Shown: piece by piece, positions 49,999 to 58,906 of the stretch
Numbering within the stretch: the stretch's first letter is position 1
How the letters are laid out: each line of letters opens with the position of its first letter
From: Streptomyces cavernicola
GTDB taxonomy: Bacteria > Actinomycetota > Actinomycetes > Streptomycetales > Streptomycetaceae
Direction of reading: 5' to 3'
Length of the DNA stretch: 64,000 nt
Assembly: GCF_029968035.1 (NCBI RefSeq)
Contig: NZ_JASCIQ010000019.1
Location: 62,001 to 126,000 of the forward strand
Position numbers and translations under genes: made by a program
Notes under the pieces: generated by a model
What the model saw: only the letters and a program-made list of their open reading frames with translations
What the model was told of the DNA's origin: nothing
Database searches by the model: none

Positions 49999-51258
49999 AT
50001 GACCCCCGCCACCCCCAGCACCCCGACGACCCCCGCCACCCCCATCGACCTCCTCGAAGACACCTGGGCCCGGGGCGTGCCGCACGAGCAGTTCGCGTGG
50101 CTGCGGCGCGAGGATCCGGTGCACTGGCACGAGATACCGGGCGGCCGTGACGCCGGATTCTTCGCCGTCACCCGGCACGAGGACGTCGTCGCGCTCAGCC
50201 GGGACCCGGAGCTGTGGTCCGTCGAGCGCGGCTCGTTCTTCGTACGGGACCAGCCGCCCGAGGCGCTTGAGAGCCTCGCGCTCACCCTCGTCGGGATGGA
50301 TCCGCCGAAGCACAGCCGCTACCGGCGGCTCGTCAACGCCGCGTTCGCGCCGCGGATGATCCGCAAGCTGACCGAGGACATCGAGCGGCGGGCCGGAGTC
50401 CTCGCCGACCGGGTCACCGAACTGAGCGAACAGGGCGGCGGCGGGGTCGAGTTCGTGGAGGAGCTGGCCGCGCGGCTTCCGCTGCAGGTGATCTGCGAGA
50501 TGGTCGGCATCCCGGCCGCCGACGAGGACAAGATCTTCGACTGGTCCAACCGCATGGTCGGCTTCCAGGACCCGGACTTCTCCACCAGCGAGGAGGACGG
50601 GCAGATCGCCGCCGCCGAGATCTACGGGTACTGCGACGAGCTCGCCGCCGCCCGTCTGAAGGAGCCGCGGGATGATGTGATCAGTGCTCTCGTGCACGGC
50701 GAGGTCGACGGGGAGCGGCTCTCGGCGCACGAGATCGACATGTTCTTCGTGACGCTCTGCGTGGCCGGCAACGAGACCACCCGCAACCTCCTCGCCGGCA
50801 CGCTCCTCACCCTCGCCGAGCATCCCGAGGCGCGGGCCGAGCTGGTCGCGGGCATCGACGACGACGCGCTGTGGGCCACCGCCACCGAGGAGTTCCTGCG
50901 CTGGAACGGCTCGATCCACAACTTCCGGCGCACCGCGACCCGTGACACGGAGATCCGCGGCGTGCCGGTCCGGGAGGGCCAGAAGGCGGTCCTCTACTAC
51001 ACCTCGGCCAACCGCGACGAGGCCGTCTTCGCCGACCCGGACGTGCTCGACCTGCGCCGCACCCCCAACGACCACCTGGCGTTCGGCGGCGGCGGTCCGC
51101 ACTACTGCCTGGGCTCGGGCCTCGCCCGCACCGAGATCAAGTCCCTCGTACGGGCGTTGCTGCGCCGCTTTCCGCAGGTCGAGCTGACGGGCGAGCCGCG
51201 GCGGATGCGGTCGGATTTCATCAACGGGATCAAGTACCTCCCGGTTCGCTTCAGTTGA
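49999..51258 (+). CDS. Cytochrome P450 (CYP125/124-like)
   Basis: 419 residues from ATG 49999. I-helix oxygen-binding motif VAGNETTRN (about 255-262), ExxR region EEFLRWNGSIHNFRRTATRD, and heme loop FGGGGPHYCLGSGLAR (Cys about 370). The GGGGPHYCLG form and HNFRRTATRD are typical of the CYP124/125/142 group of actinobacteria, some of which oxidise the end of steroid or isoprenoid chains, which would connect to the catabolic set at 18-27 kb; this link is inference. Transcribed with the TetR gene. Confidence 0.88.
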   Translation: MTPATPSTPTTPATPIDLLEDTWARGVPHEQFAWLRREDPVHWHEIPGGRDAGFFAVTRHEDVVALSRDPELWSVERGSFFVRDQPPEALESLALTLVGMDPPKHSRYRRLVNAAFAPRMIRKLTEDIERRAGVLADRVTELSEQGGGGVEFVEELAARLPLQVICEMVGIPAADEDKIFDWSNRMVGFQDPDFSTSEEDGQIAAAEIYGYCDELAAARLKEPRDDVISALVHGEVDGERLSAHEIDMFFVTLCVAGNETTRNLLAGTLLTLAEHPEARAELVAGIDDDALWATATEEFLRWNGSIHNFRRTATRDTEIRGVPVREGQKAVLYYTSANRDEAVFADPDVLDLRRTPNDHLAFGGGGPHYCLGSGLARTEIKSLVRALLRRFPQVELTGEPRRMRSDFINGIKYLPVRFS

Positions 51259-51317
51259 GGCTCGGGCCGCGGCCGCGTCTGCCTGATTCGGTTCGTCGGC
51301 GGCTGCGGCCCGGTGGG

Positions 51318-51350
51318 GGCTGGTCGCGCAGTTCCCCGCGCCCCTGAAGG
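51318..51350. repeat. Dispersed intergenic repeat after the P450 gene
   Basis: GGCTGGTCGCGCAGTTCCCCGCGCCCCTGAA, the same module as at 26940 and 27020, here between the 3' ends of the P450 and convergent SDR genes. Confidence 0.6.
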
Positions 51351-51374
51351 CATGCGCTGCGCGCGGCCTTCCCC

Positions 51375-52136
51375 TCAACCCCGCCCGATGAACGGCATGT
51401 TCGTGGCCATCACAGTCGCGAACTGGACGTTCGCCTCAAGGGGCAGCTCCGCCATGTGCCGCACCGTGCGGGCCACGTCGGCGACGTCCATCACCGGCTC
51501 GGCGGCCAGCTCCCCGTTGGCCTGCAGGATGCCGCGCTGCATCTGCTCGGTCATGTCGGTCGCGGCGTTGCCGATGTCGATCTGGCTGGTGGCGATCCGG
51601 TACGGGCGGCCGTCCAGGGAGAGGGACTTCGTCAGGCCCGTCATGGCGTGCTTGGTGGTGGTGTACGCGATCGAGTGCGGGCGCGGCACCTGCGCGGAGA
51701 TCGACCCGTTGTTGATGATCCGCCCGCCCTGCGGCGACTGGCCCTTCAGCTGCCGGAACGCGGCCTGGGCGCACAGGAACGCGCCGTTCAGGTTGGTGTC
51801 GACGACGTGCCGCCACGCCTCGTAGGACAGCTCGTCGAGGGGGACGCCGCCGGGGCCGAACGTGCCCGCGTTGTTGAAGAGCAGGTCGAGCCGGCCGAAC
51901 CGCTCCACCGTGGCCGCGAACAGCGCCGCCACGTCGTCCTCGACGGCGACGTCGGTCCGTACGCACAACATGGCGTCGCCGCGCTCCGTCATGGCCGCCG
52001 TCTCCTGCAGGGCCGCCGGGCGTCGCCCGGCCAGCGCCAGGGACCAGCCGCCGGCCGCCAGTTCCAGGGCGACGGCCCGGCCGATGCCGGAGCCCGCGCC
52101 CGTCACGATCGCGATCTTCGTTTGCGCCTCGTTCAT
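51375..52136 (-). CDS. Short-chain dehydrogenase/reductase
   Basis: 253 residues from ATG 52136. Classical SDR: IAIVTGAGSGIGRAVALELA, NNAGTFGPGG, catalytic Ser in IINNGSISAQVPRPHS, YTTTKHAMTGLTKSLSLDG (Tyr/Lys). NAD(P)-dependent oxidoreductase of unknown substrate. Convergent with the P450 gene, divergent from the phosphatase gene. Confidence 0.9.
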   Translation of the reverse strand: MNEAQTKIAIVTGAGSGIGRAVALELAAGGWSLALAGRRPAALQETAAMTERGDAMLCVRTDVAVEDDVAALFAATVERFGRLDLLFNNAGTFGPGGVPLDELSYEAWRHVVDTNLNGAFLCAQAAFRQLKGQSPQGGRIINNGSISAQVPRPHSIAYTTTKHAMTGLTKSLSLDGRPYRIATSQIDIGNAATDMTEQMQRGILQANGELAAEPVMDVADVARTVRHMAELPLEANVQFATVMATNMPFIGRG

Positions 52137-52269
52137 GGCCCCGCAGCGTACGGGACGCATGGCCATGCGGTACTCATCCGTCCGCCATACGACTGTTGTG
52201 TACGCGACAGGCCCAAGTCGTCGCGCCCCCGTCGAATGCCTCTGACAACAACCGTCAGGGGAGGGGCAG

Positions 52270-53973
52270 ATGACGCTCGCAGCGCACGAAGCAGCCCAGC
52301 ACGCGGCCCGGAACGCAGCTCAGCACGCAGCCCGGAACACCGCCCGGAACGCGGCCCGCCGCACCGAGGAACTCCGCGCGGCGGCACGGCACTTGGGCCG
52401 CCGCCGATTCCTCACCGTGACCGGCGCGGCCGCCGCCCTCGCCTTCGCCACCCACCTGCCCGGCACCGGCGCCGCGCACGCCGCAGAACTGGACGCACGC
52501 CGCATATCCGACGACCCGTTCGCCATGGGCGTGGCCTCCGGCGACCCGCAGCCCGGCAACGTCGTGCTCTGGACCCGCCTCGCCCCCGAGCCGTACGAGG
52601 CGGACGGCGGCCTGCCCGCGCAGCGCGTCACCGTGGAGTGGGAGCTCGCCCACGACGACCGCTTCGCCCGCATCGCCAGACGCGGCTCCGTCACCGCGCA
52701 CCCCGAGTTCGGCCACTCCGTGCACGTCGAGATCGACGGCCTGGACGCCGGCCGCGTCTACTACTACCGCTTCCGCACCGGCAGTTGGGTCAGCCCGGTC
52801 GGCCGCACCCGCACCGCCCCGGCCCGCGCCGCCGAGCTCTCCGCCCTGAAGCTCGCCGCGGTCTCCTGCCAGGCGTACCACGACGGCTGGTTCACGGCGT
52901 ACGGGCACCTCGCCCAGGACGACGTCGACCTGGTCCTGCACCTCGGGGACTACCTGTACGAGTACGCCGTGAACTCCGTCGGCGGCGCCCGCAACTACAC
53001 CGACCGCGTGCTGCCCGCGCACTTCAACCGGGAGACGGTCACGCTCGACGACTACCGGATGCGCTACGGCCTCTACAAGTCCGACCCCGACCTGAGGGCC
53101 GCGCACGCCGCGCACCCCTTCCTCGTCACCTGGGACGACCACGAGACCGAGAACAACTACGCGGACGACATCCCGGAGAACTCCGTACCGCCCGAGGAGT
53201 TCCTGATCCGCCGGGCCGCCTCGTACCGCGCGTACTGGGAGAACCAGCCGCTGCGCAGCCCGCAGCAGCCGGACGGGCCCGACATGCAGCTCTACCGGCG
53301 GCTGCACTGGGGCCGCCTTGCCCAGTTCGACATCCTCGACACCCGCCAGTACCGCTCCGACCAGGCGTACGGCGACAAGGCGCACCCCGCGGGGCCCGAG
53401 ACGGACGACCCGAAGCGCAGCATCACCGGGGCCACGCAGGAGCGCTGGCTGCTCGACGGGTGGCGGCAGTCGCAGGCGCTCTGGAACCTGGTGCCGCAGC
53501 AAGTCGTCGTGTCCCAGCGGGCGTTCGACCTCACGGACACGCCCAAGCTGTCCATGGACGCCTGGGACGGCTACCGCGCATCCCGCGCCCGGGTGCTCGA
53601 CGGGGCGCGCGCGGCCGGGATCGACAACCTGATGGTGCTCACCGGCGACGTGCACCGCGGCTACGCCTTCGACATCAAGCAGGACTTCGACGACCCGGAC
53701 TCCAAGACGCTCGGCGCGGAGATCGTCGCGACCTCCATCGCCAGCGGCAAGGACGGCGAGGAGAAGCCCGCCACCTGGGACACGTACATGCAGGCCAACC
53801 CGCACCTGAAGTTCTTCAACGGGCGGCGCGGGTATGTGACGGTCGCCCTCGGCACGGACTCGGCGCGGGCCGACTTCAAGACGGTCTCCGCGGTGACGAC
53901 GCCGGGCGCCCCGATCTCCACGGCGGCGTCGTTCGTGACGGAGGCGGGGAACCCGGGGCTGAAGCCGGCGTGA
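52270..53973 (+). CDS. phoD: PhoD-family alkaline phosphatase, Tat-exported
   Basis: 567 residues from ATG 52270 (GGGGAGGGG upstream). A 40-residue N-terminal extension contains repeated AAQHAARN/ARNAAR units; the Tat signal GRRRFLTVTGAAAALAF follows, cleaved near GAAHA. PhoD domain: VASGDPQPGNVVLWTRLAPE, VSCQAYHDGWF, LVLHLGDYLYEYAV, VTWDDHETENNYADD, MVLTGDVHRGYAFDI (metal ligands Asp/His/Asn). Phosphodiesterase/alkaline phosphatase needing Ca and Fe. No clear PHO box was seen upstream; only CTGAC/GTCAG flanks at 52241-52257. Confidence 0.92.
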   Translation: MTLAAHEAAQHAARNAAQHAARNTARNAARRTEELRAAARHLGRRRFLTVTGAAAALAFATHLPGTGAAHAAELDARRISDDPFAMGVASGDPQPGNVVLWTRLAPEPYEADGGLPAQRVTVEWELAHDDRFARIARRGSVTAHPEFGHSVHVEIDGLDAGRVYYYRFRTGSWVSPVGRTRTAPARAAELSALKLAAVSCQAYHDGWFTAYGHLAQDDVDLVLHLGDYLYEYAVNSVGGARNYTDRVLPAHFNRETVTLDDYRMRYGLYKSDPDLRAAHAAHPFLVTWDDHETENNYADDIPENSVPPEEFLIRRAASYRAYWENQPLRSPQQPDGPDMQLYRRLHWGRLAQFDILDTRQYRSDQAYGDKAHPAGPETDDPKRSITGATQERWLLDGWRQSQALWNLVPQQVVVSQRAFDLTDTPKLSMDAWDGYRASRARVLDGARAAGIDNLMVLTGDVHRGYAFDIKQDFDDPDSKTLGAEIVATSIASGKDGEEKPATWDTYMQANPHLKFFNGRRGYVTVALGTDSARADFKTVSAVTTPGAPISTAASFVTEAGNPGLKPA

Positions 53974-53995
53974 CTCCCGTACGGGAAAGGTGAGT

Positions 53996-54979
53996 TCACT
54001 CCCCGGGATAGCGGACGCCGACCTGCTCCCGTACGGCGTCGAGCGTCCGCATCACGGCGAGGGTGCCGTCGAGGGGGACCAGCGGGGACTCCTGCTCGCC
54101 CGCGCGCAGGCAGCGGATCACCTCGGCCGCCTCGTGCCGGAGGGAGTCCCGCGGGCCCTCGCCGGTGAACTCCTCGGGCTCGCGGCCCGGCCGGTGCAGC
54201 ACGAAGCGGTCCGGATGGAAGAACCCGTCGGGGATGTCGATACGGCCCCGGGAGCCCGTCACGGACGCGGTGACCGGGGTCGCCGCGTCGATGGAGCAGT
54301 GCACCAGAGCGTGAGCACCGCTCTCCCAGGAGAGCAGTGCTCCCGTACGGAGATCGACGCTCTCCTCCGAGAGCACTGCTCTCGCCGTGATGGCCGAGGG
54401 CTCCCCGAGCAGCAGCTGCGCGAACGACACCGGGTACACCCCGAGGTCGAGCAGCGCGCCCCCGCCCTGCTTCGGATCGCGCAGCCGGTGGGACGGTTCG
54501 AAAGGGCCCGCGAGCCCGAAGTCGGCCTGGATCGTGCGGACTTCGCCGATCGCCCCGTCCGCGACCAGCTCCCGCAGGCGCCGGATCAGCGGATGGCAGT
54601 ACATCCACATGGCCTCCATCAGGAAGCTCCCGCGCGCCCGCGCCAGGCACACCAGCTCCTCGGCCTCCCGCGCGTTCAGCGTGAACGCCTTCTCGCACAG
54701 CACCGCGCGCCCCGCCTCCAGGCAGAGCCCGGCGGCCTCGCGGTGCGCGGAGTGCGGCGTCGCCACGTACACCACGTCGACGTCCTCGTCCGCCGCGAGC
54801 GAGGCCCAGTCCCCGTACGCCCGCTCGATCCCGAAGCGGTCCGCGAACGCCTGCGCGCCCGCCCGCGTACGCGAGGCGACCGCCACCACCTCCGCGTCCG
54901 ACTCCATGCCGACCAGTTCCGCAGTGAATCGCTCGGCGATCCAGCCGGTCGCGAGCACTCCCCACCGCACACGCCCCAT
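53996..54979 (-). CDS. Gfo/Idh/MocA-family oxidoreductase
   Basis: 327 residues from ATG 54979 (GGAGG upstream). Rossmann N-terminus VRWGVLATGWIAERFTAELV, VDVVYVATPHSAHREAAGLC, CEKAFTLNAREAEELV (EKP-type motif with CEKAF), then the C-terminal beta-sheet domain (GGALLDLGVYPVSFAQLLLG). NAD(P)-linked sugar or trans-dihydrodiol-type dehydrogenase; substrate unknown. The gene contains three 13-15 bp palindromes of the GAGAGCACTGCTCTC type (54313-54383). Confidence 0.9.
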   Translation of the reverse strand: MGRVRWGVLATGWIAERFTAELVGMESDAEVVAVASRTRAGAQAFADRFGIERAYGDWASLAADEDVDVVYVATPHSAHREAAGLCLEAGRAVLCEKAFTLNAREAEELVCLARARGSFLMEAMWMYCHPLIRRLRELVADGAIGEVRTIQADFGLAGPFEPSHRLRDPKQGGGALLDLGVYPVSFAQLLLGEPSAITARAVLSEESVDLRTGALLSWESGAHALVHCSIDAATPVTASVTGSRGRIDIPDGFFHPDRFVLHRPGREPEEFTGEGPRDSLRHEAAEVIRCLRAGEQESPLVPLDGTLAVMRTLDAVREQVGVRYPGE

Positions 54980-55088
54980 CCGGTGCCTCCCCTGGCCGAG
55001 CGTCCGGTCCCGGCCGGACCGGCCGAGACCGGTCGGCCGAGCTGAGAGCATAGGCAGCCGAGGCAACTATGGGGAGGGGTTGAGGTAC

Positions 55089-56477
55089 GTGACGGCTGTG
55101 GACCGACGTTCGGCAGGGCGCAGGGAGCCGACGGCGGAGGGCGCGCCCGACCCCGGCAAGGCCGCGGCGCGGCGCACCGGACTCCTCACCACGTTCCTGC
55201 TCGGCGGCCTCACCGCGGTGCCGCCGCTGTCCATGGACATGTACCTGCCGGCGCTCCCCGAGGTCACCGACGCGCTGTCCGCGCCGGCCGCCACCGTGCA
55301 GCTGACGCTCACCGCCTGCCTCGCCGGGATGGCGCTCGGGCAGCTCGTGGTCGGGCCGATGAGCGACCGCTGGGGGCGGCGCCGCCCGCTCCTCGGCGGC
55401 ATGCTCGTCTACATAGTGGCCACGGCCATCTGCGCCGTCGCGCCCGGCGTCGAACTCCTCGTCGCCTTCCGCCTGTTGCAGGGCCTCGCCGGGGCCGCGG
55501 GCATCGTCATAGCCCGCGCCGTCGTGCGCGACCTGTACGACGGCGTGGACATGGCCCGGTTCTTCTCCACCCTGATGCTGATCTCCGGGGTCGCCCCGAT
55601 CGTCGCGCCGCTCGTCGGCGGCCAGGTGCTGCGCTTCACCGACTGGCGCGGCATCTTCGTCGTCCTCACCGCCATCGGCATCGCGCTCACCGCCCTCGTC
55701 TGGCGCCGCCTGCCCGAGACCCTCACCCCGGAACGCCGCCAGTCCGGCGGGGGCGGCGAGGCGCTGCGGACCATGCGGGGGCTGCTCGGCGACCGGATCT
55801 TCGCCGGGTACACGTTCGCCGGCGGCTTCGCCTTCGCCGCCCTCTTCGCGTACATCTCGGCCTCCCCGTTCGTGGTCCAGGAGATCTACGGGGCATCCCC
55901 GCAGACCTTCTCGCTGCTCTTCGGGGTCAACTCGGTCGGCCTGATCCTCGTCGGCCAGATCAACGGCAAGATCCTCGTCGGCCGGGTCCGGCTCGACCGG
56001 GTCCTCGGCGTCGGCCTCGCCGTGATCACTCTCGCGGCGGGTGCGCTGCTCCTCCTCACGACCGGGGTGTTCGGCGACGCCCGGGAGGTCGGCCTGGTCC
56101 CGGTCGCCGCGGGCCTCTTCGTGCTGATGTCCGCGATGGGCATCACCCTGCCCAACACCAACGCCCTCGCCCTGCTGCGCACCCCGCACGCCGCGGGCTC
56201 CGCCTCCGCGCTGCTCGGCACCTCCTCGTTCCTCGTCGGCGCGGTCGCCTCGCCGCTCGTCGGCATCGCGGGCGAGCACACCGCCGTACCGATGGCCGTG
56301 GTCCAGCTGTCCTGCGCGCTGCTCGCCGTCGCCTGCTTCCTCGCCCTGTGCCGGCCGTGGACGACCCGCAACGAGCCTGGTGGTACGGAGGGGGCCGCAC
56401 GTACGGAGGAGACTGGCCGTATGGAGGACACGGGCCGCACGGAGGACACGGGCCGCACGGAGGGGGCGGGACACTGA
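55089..56477 (+). CDS. Bcr/CflA-type MFS drug transporter
   Basis: 462 residues from GTG 55089. Twelve membrane helices with DHA1 Bcr/CflA hallmarks: LSMDMYLPALPEVTDALSAP, VGPMSDRWGRRRPLLGGMLV, RLLQGLAGAAGIVIARAVVR. Proton-driven efflux of drugs or cysteine in relatives. The C-terminal tail is a tandem repeat (TEETGRMEDTGRTEDTGRTE) encoded by 18-bp-type units. Its stop overlaps the start of the serine hydrolase (CTGA). Confidence 0.88.
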   Translation: MTAVDRRSAGRREPTAEGAPDPGKAAARRTGLLTTFLLGGLTAVPPLSMDMYLPALPEVTDALSAPAATVQLTLTACLAGMALGQLVVGPMSDRWGRRRPLLGGMLVYIVATAICAVAPGVELLVAFRLLQGLAGAAGIVIARAVVRDLYDGVDMARFFSTLMLISGVAPIVAPLVGGQVLRFTDWRGIFVVLTAIGIALTALVWRRLPETLTPERRQSGGGGEALRTMRGLLGDRIFAGYTFAGGFAFAALFAYISASPFVVQEIYGASPQTFSLLFGVNSVGLILVGQINGKILVGRVRLDRVLGVGLAVITLAAGALLLLTTGVFGDAREVGLVPVAAGLFVLMSAMGITLPNTNALALLRTPHAAGSASALLGTSSFLVGAVASPLVGIAGEHTAVPMAVVQLSCALLAVACFLALCRPWTTRNEPGGTEGAARTEETGRMEDTGRTEDTGRTEGAGH

Positions 56478-57589
56478 CCTCGCCACGGCTGCGCAGCGGC
56501 CCGCCCGAGCGGGCCGGACTCGACCCCGGGCAGCTGCGGCTGCTCGTCGACGGCGTGCGCGCGCTGCCCGGCACGTGGTGCGCGGGCGCGGTCGCGGTCG
56601 CCGGACGCGGACCCGTCGTCGCCGTCGAGGAGGCGGCCGGCTGGGCGGTCCGGTACGCCGCCGAGGGCGCGGAACTGCCCGAGCACCGGCGCGTCCCCAT
56701 GACCCTCGGCACGCCCTTCGACCTGGCCTCGCTCACCAAGCTCTTCACCGCCGTCGCCGCCGTCCAGCAGATCGAGCGCGGCACCCTCGGCATCGACGCC
56801 AGGATCGCGGCGTACGCCCCCGAGCTCACCGCGGCCGCCGACCACGGCATCACCGTGCGCCACCTGCTCACCCACACCTCGGGCCTGCGCCCCGAACTCC
56901 CGCTGTACGACTGCCCGGACGGGCCCGCGATGCTCGCCGCGCTGCGCGCCGAGGAACCGATCGCCGAGCCCGGCGGGGCGTACCTCTACTCCGACCTGAA
57001 CATGCTGCTGCTCCAGCAGGTCCTGGAGCGCCTCACCCGGCGCCGCCTCGACCGGCTGATCCGCGAGGGCGTCACCCGGCCCCTCGGCATGCGCGCCACC
57101 GGCTTCGGGCCCTGCCCGTCCGCCGCCGCCACCGAGGACCAGCGCCGGCCTCGCGCGAAGCTGGACCGGGGGATGGTGCGGGGGGTGGTGCACGACGAGA
57201 ACGCGTACGCGCTCGGGGGTGTCGCCGGGCACGCGGGGCTCTTCTCCGCCGCGCGCGACCTGGCGGTGTTCTGCCGCACGCTGCTCGGGGGCGGTGCGTA
57301 CGGGACGGCGCGCATCCTCGGGCCCGACTTCGTGGAGCTGCTGCTCCGCCCGCCGGGGCTGGGGTTTCTGGTCGACCAGGCGTGGTTCATGGGGGAGTTG
57401 GCGGGGCGCGGGGCTGCGGGGCACACGGGGTTCACGGGGACGTCCCTGGTCCTCGACCGGGCCACGGACACGTTCCTGGTGCTGCTCGCGAACACGGTTC
57501 ATCCGGTCCGGCGGGCGCCGGCCAACGGCCCGCGGTCGGCCGCGGCGACCCGCCTGGCAAGAGCGGTCACGGGCCCGCCCCCACGCTGA
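56474..57589 (+). CDS. Serine hydrolase of the beta-lactamase/DD-peptidase class, CTG start
   Basis: 371 residues if translation starts at CTG 56474, which overlaps the MFS stop as CTGA and has GGAGGGGGCGGG just upstream; family similarity (LTSPRLRSGPPERAGLDPGQ) starts there, and the frame upstream is only the repeat tail in another frame. Catalytic SxxK in PFDLASLTKLFTAVAAVQQI, YSDLNM (YxN) and a HTGFTGTSLVLD (HTG) motif complete the active site of class C beta-lactamase-like enzymes. No signal peptide, so probably cytoplasmic. Likely esterase or peptidase. Confidence 0.82.
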   Translation: MTSPRLRSGPPERAGLDPGQLRLLVDGVRALPGTWCAGAVAVAGRGPVVAVEEAAGWAVRYAAEGAELPEHRRVPMTLGTPFDLASLTKLFTAVAAVQQIERGTLGIDARIAAYAPELTAAADHGITVRHLLTHTSGLRPELPLYDCPDGPAMLAALRAEEPIAEPGGAYLYSDLNMLLLQQVLERLTRRRLDRLIREGVTRPLGMRATGFGPCPSAAATEDQRRPRAKLDRGMVRGVVHDENAYALGGVAGHAGLFSAARDLAVFCRTLLGGGAYGTARILGPDFVELLLRPPGLGFLVDQAWFMGELAGRGAAGHTGFTGTSLVLDRATDTFLVLLANTVHPVRRAPANGPRSAAATRLARAVTGPPPR

Positions 57590-57591
57590 CC

Positions 57592-57845
57592 TCTCCCCAC
57601 CCCGCCCCTTCCCGAAAGCTTGCAGCAGCTTCGGGGCTGCGCCCCGGACCCCGCTGCTCGTTCGTCTGCTGCGCCGTCGTGGCTGGTCGCGCCCACGCGG
57701 CGGAGCCGCAAGTGTCACAGCCCCGCGCCCCTGTCGGGGCCCGTATCACCGACCCAATTCAGCCCCTCCGGCGTTTGAGGAGCGGGGGTCCGGGGGCTGG
57801 CCCCCGAAGCGCCGCAGGCTTTCGGGAAGGGGCGGGGTGGGGAGA
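57592..57845. repeat. 254-bp inverted-repeat element in an intergenic gap
   Basis: Ends 57592-57618 and 57819-57845 are perfect 27-bp inverted repeats (inner sequence TTCCCGAAAG / CTTTCGGGAA). Inside are the modules GTCGTGGCTGGTCGCGC, CACAGCCCCGCGCCCCTGTC and TTCAGCCCCTCCGGCGTTTG, shared with gaps at 21300 and 26929-27220. Could be a MITE or a large bidirectional terminator. No frame of note inside. Confidence 0.65.
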
Positions 57846-57892
57846 AAATCCGCCCGGAGGGCGAGGGGCGCGCCGCAGGTACGATTCCCCAG

Positions 57893-58906
57893 GTGAACGC
57901 CCCCACCCCCACCCCCGCCGAAGCACTGCGCACCGCACTCGCGGGCCTGCTCGACGGGCTGCCGCCCAAGCAGGCCACGCAGGCCGTGGACCGCCTGATC
58001 GCCAACTACCGGGGCCGCACCCCGACCGACGCCCCCGTGCTGCGGGACCGCTCGGACGTCGCGGCCTACGCGGCGTACCGGATGCCCGCCACGTTCGAGG
58101 CCGTGCGGTCCGCCCTCGACGCCTTCGCGGCCGCGGCCCCCGAGGGCTGGGCCCCGGGCAGCCATGTCGACATCGGCGGCGGTACGGGAGCGGCCACCTG
58201 GGCGGTCAGCGCGACCTGGCCGACGGAGCGGCCCGTCACCGTCCTCGACTGGGCCGAGCCCGCCCTCGCCCTGGGGCGTGAACTGGCCGAGTCCAACCCC
58301 CTGTTGAGCGCCGCGCGCTGGCAGCGCTCTCGTATCGGAGCAGCGCTCACCGTCGAGAGCACCGCTCTCGTCACGATCTCGTACGTGCTCGGCGAGCTGA
58401 CCGAGGCCGACCGCGGCTCGGTCGTCGAGGCCGCCGCCGACGCCGGCGAGACCGTCGTGATCATCGAGCCCGGCACCCCCGACGGCTACGCCCGCGTCAT
58501 CGAGGCCAGGGACCGCCTGATCGCCGCGGGGATGCGCATCGCCGCCCCCTGCCCGCACAGCGCGGCCTGCCCCATCGAGCCCGGCAAGGACTGGTGCCAC
58601 TTCTCGTCCCGCGTCAGCCGCTCCTCCCTGCACCGCAAGGTCAAGGGCGGCTCGCTCGCGTACGAGGACGAGAAGTTCAGCTATGTCGCCGCCACCCGCC
58701 TGCCGGCCGTCCCCGCGCAGGGCCGGATCGTCCGCAAGCCCCAGATCCGCAAGGGCCAGGTGCTGCTCGACCTCTGCGAGCCGGAGGGCGCGCTGGCCCG
58801 CTCCACGGTGACCAAGCGCCAAGGCGTCCGCTACAAGGCGGCCCGGGACGCGGAGTGGGGCGACGCCTGGCCGCCCGCGGAGCAGAGCGCAGGCTCAACC
58901 GACTAG
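57893..58906 (+). CDS. Rsm22-like methyltransferase-fold protein
   Basis: 337 residues from GTG 57893. Mitochondrial-type small-ribosomal-subunit Rsm22 family: SAM motif SHVDIGGGTGAATWAVSATW (about 85-104), TVLDWAEPALALGRELAESN, ISYVLGELTEADRGSVVEAA, and the Cys cluster CPHSAACPIEPGKDWCHF that may bind an Fe-S centre, then FSSRVSRSSLHRKVKGG. Presumed rRNA methyltransferase or ribosome assembly factor. Two GAGAGC-type palindromes sit inside the coding region (58338-58369). Overlaps the next convergent gene by 4 bases. Confidence 0.85.
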   Translation: MNAPTPTPAEALRTALAGLLDGLPPKQATQAVDRLIANYRGRTPTDAPVLRDRSDVAAYAAYRMPATFEAVRSALDAFAAAAPEGWAPGSHVDIGGGTGAATWAVSATWPTERPVTVLDWAEPALALGRELAESNPLLSAARWQRSRIGAALTVESTALVTISYVLGELTEADRGSVVEAAADAGETVVIIEPGTPDGYARVIEARDRLIAAGMRIAAPCPHSAACPIEPGKDWCHFSSRVSRSSLHRKVKGGSLAYEDEKFSYVAATRLPAVPAQGRIVRKPQIRKGQVLLDLCEPEGALARSTVTKRQGVRYKAARDAEWGDAWPPAEQSAGSTD

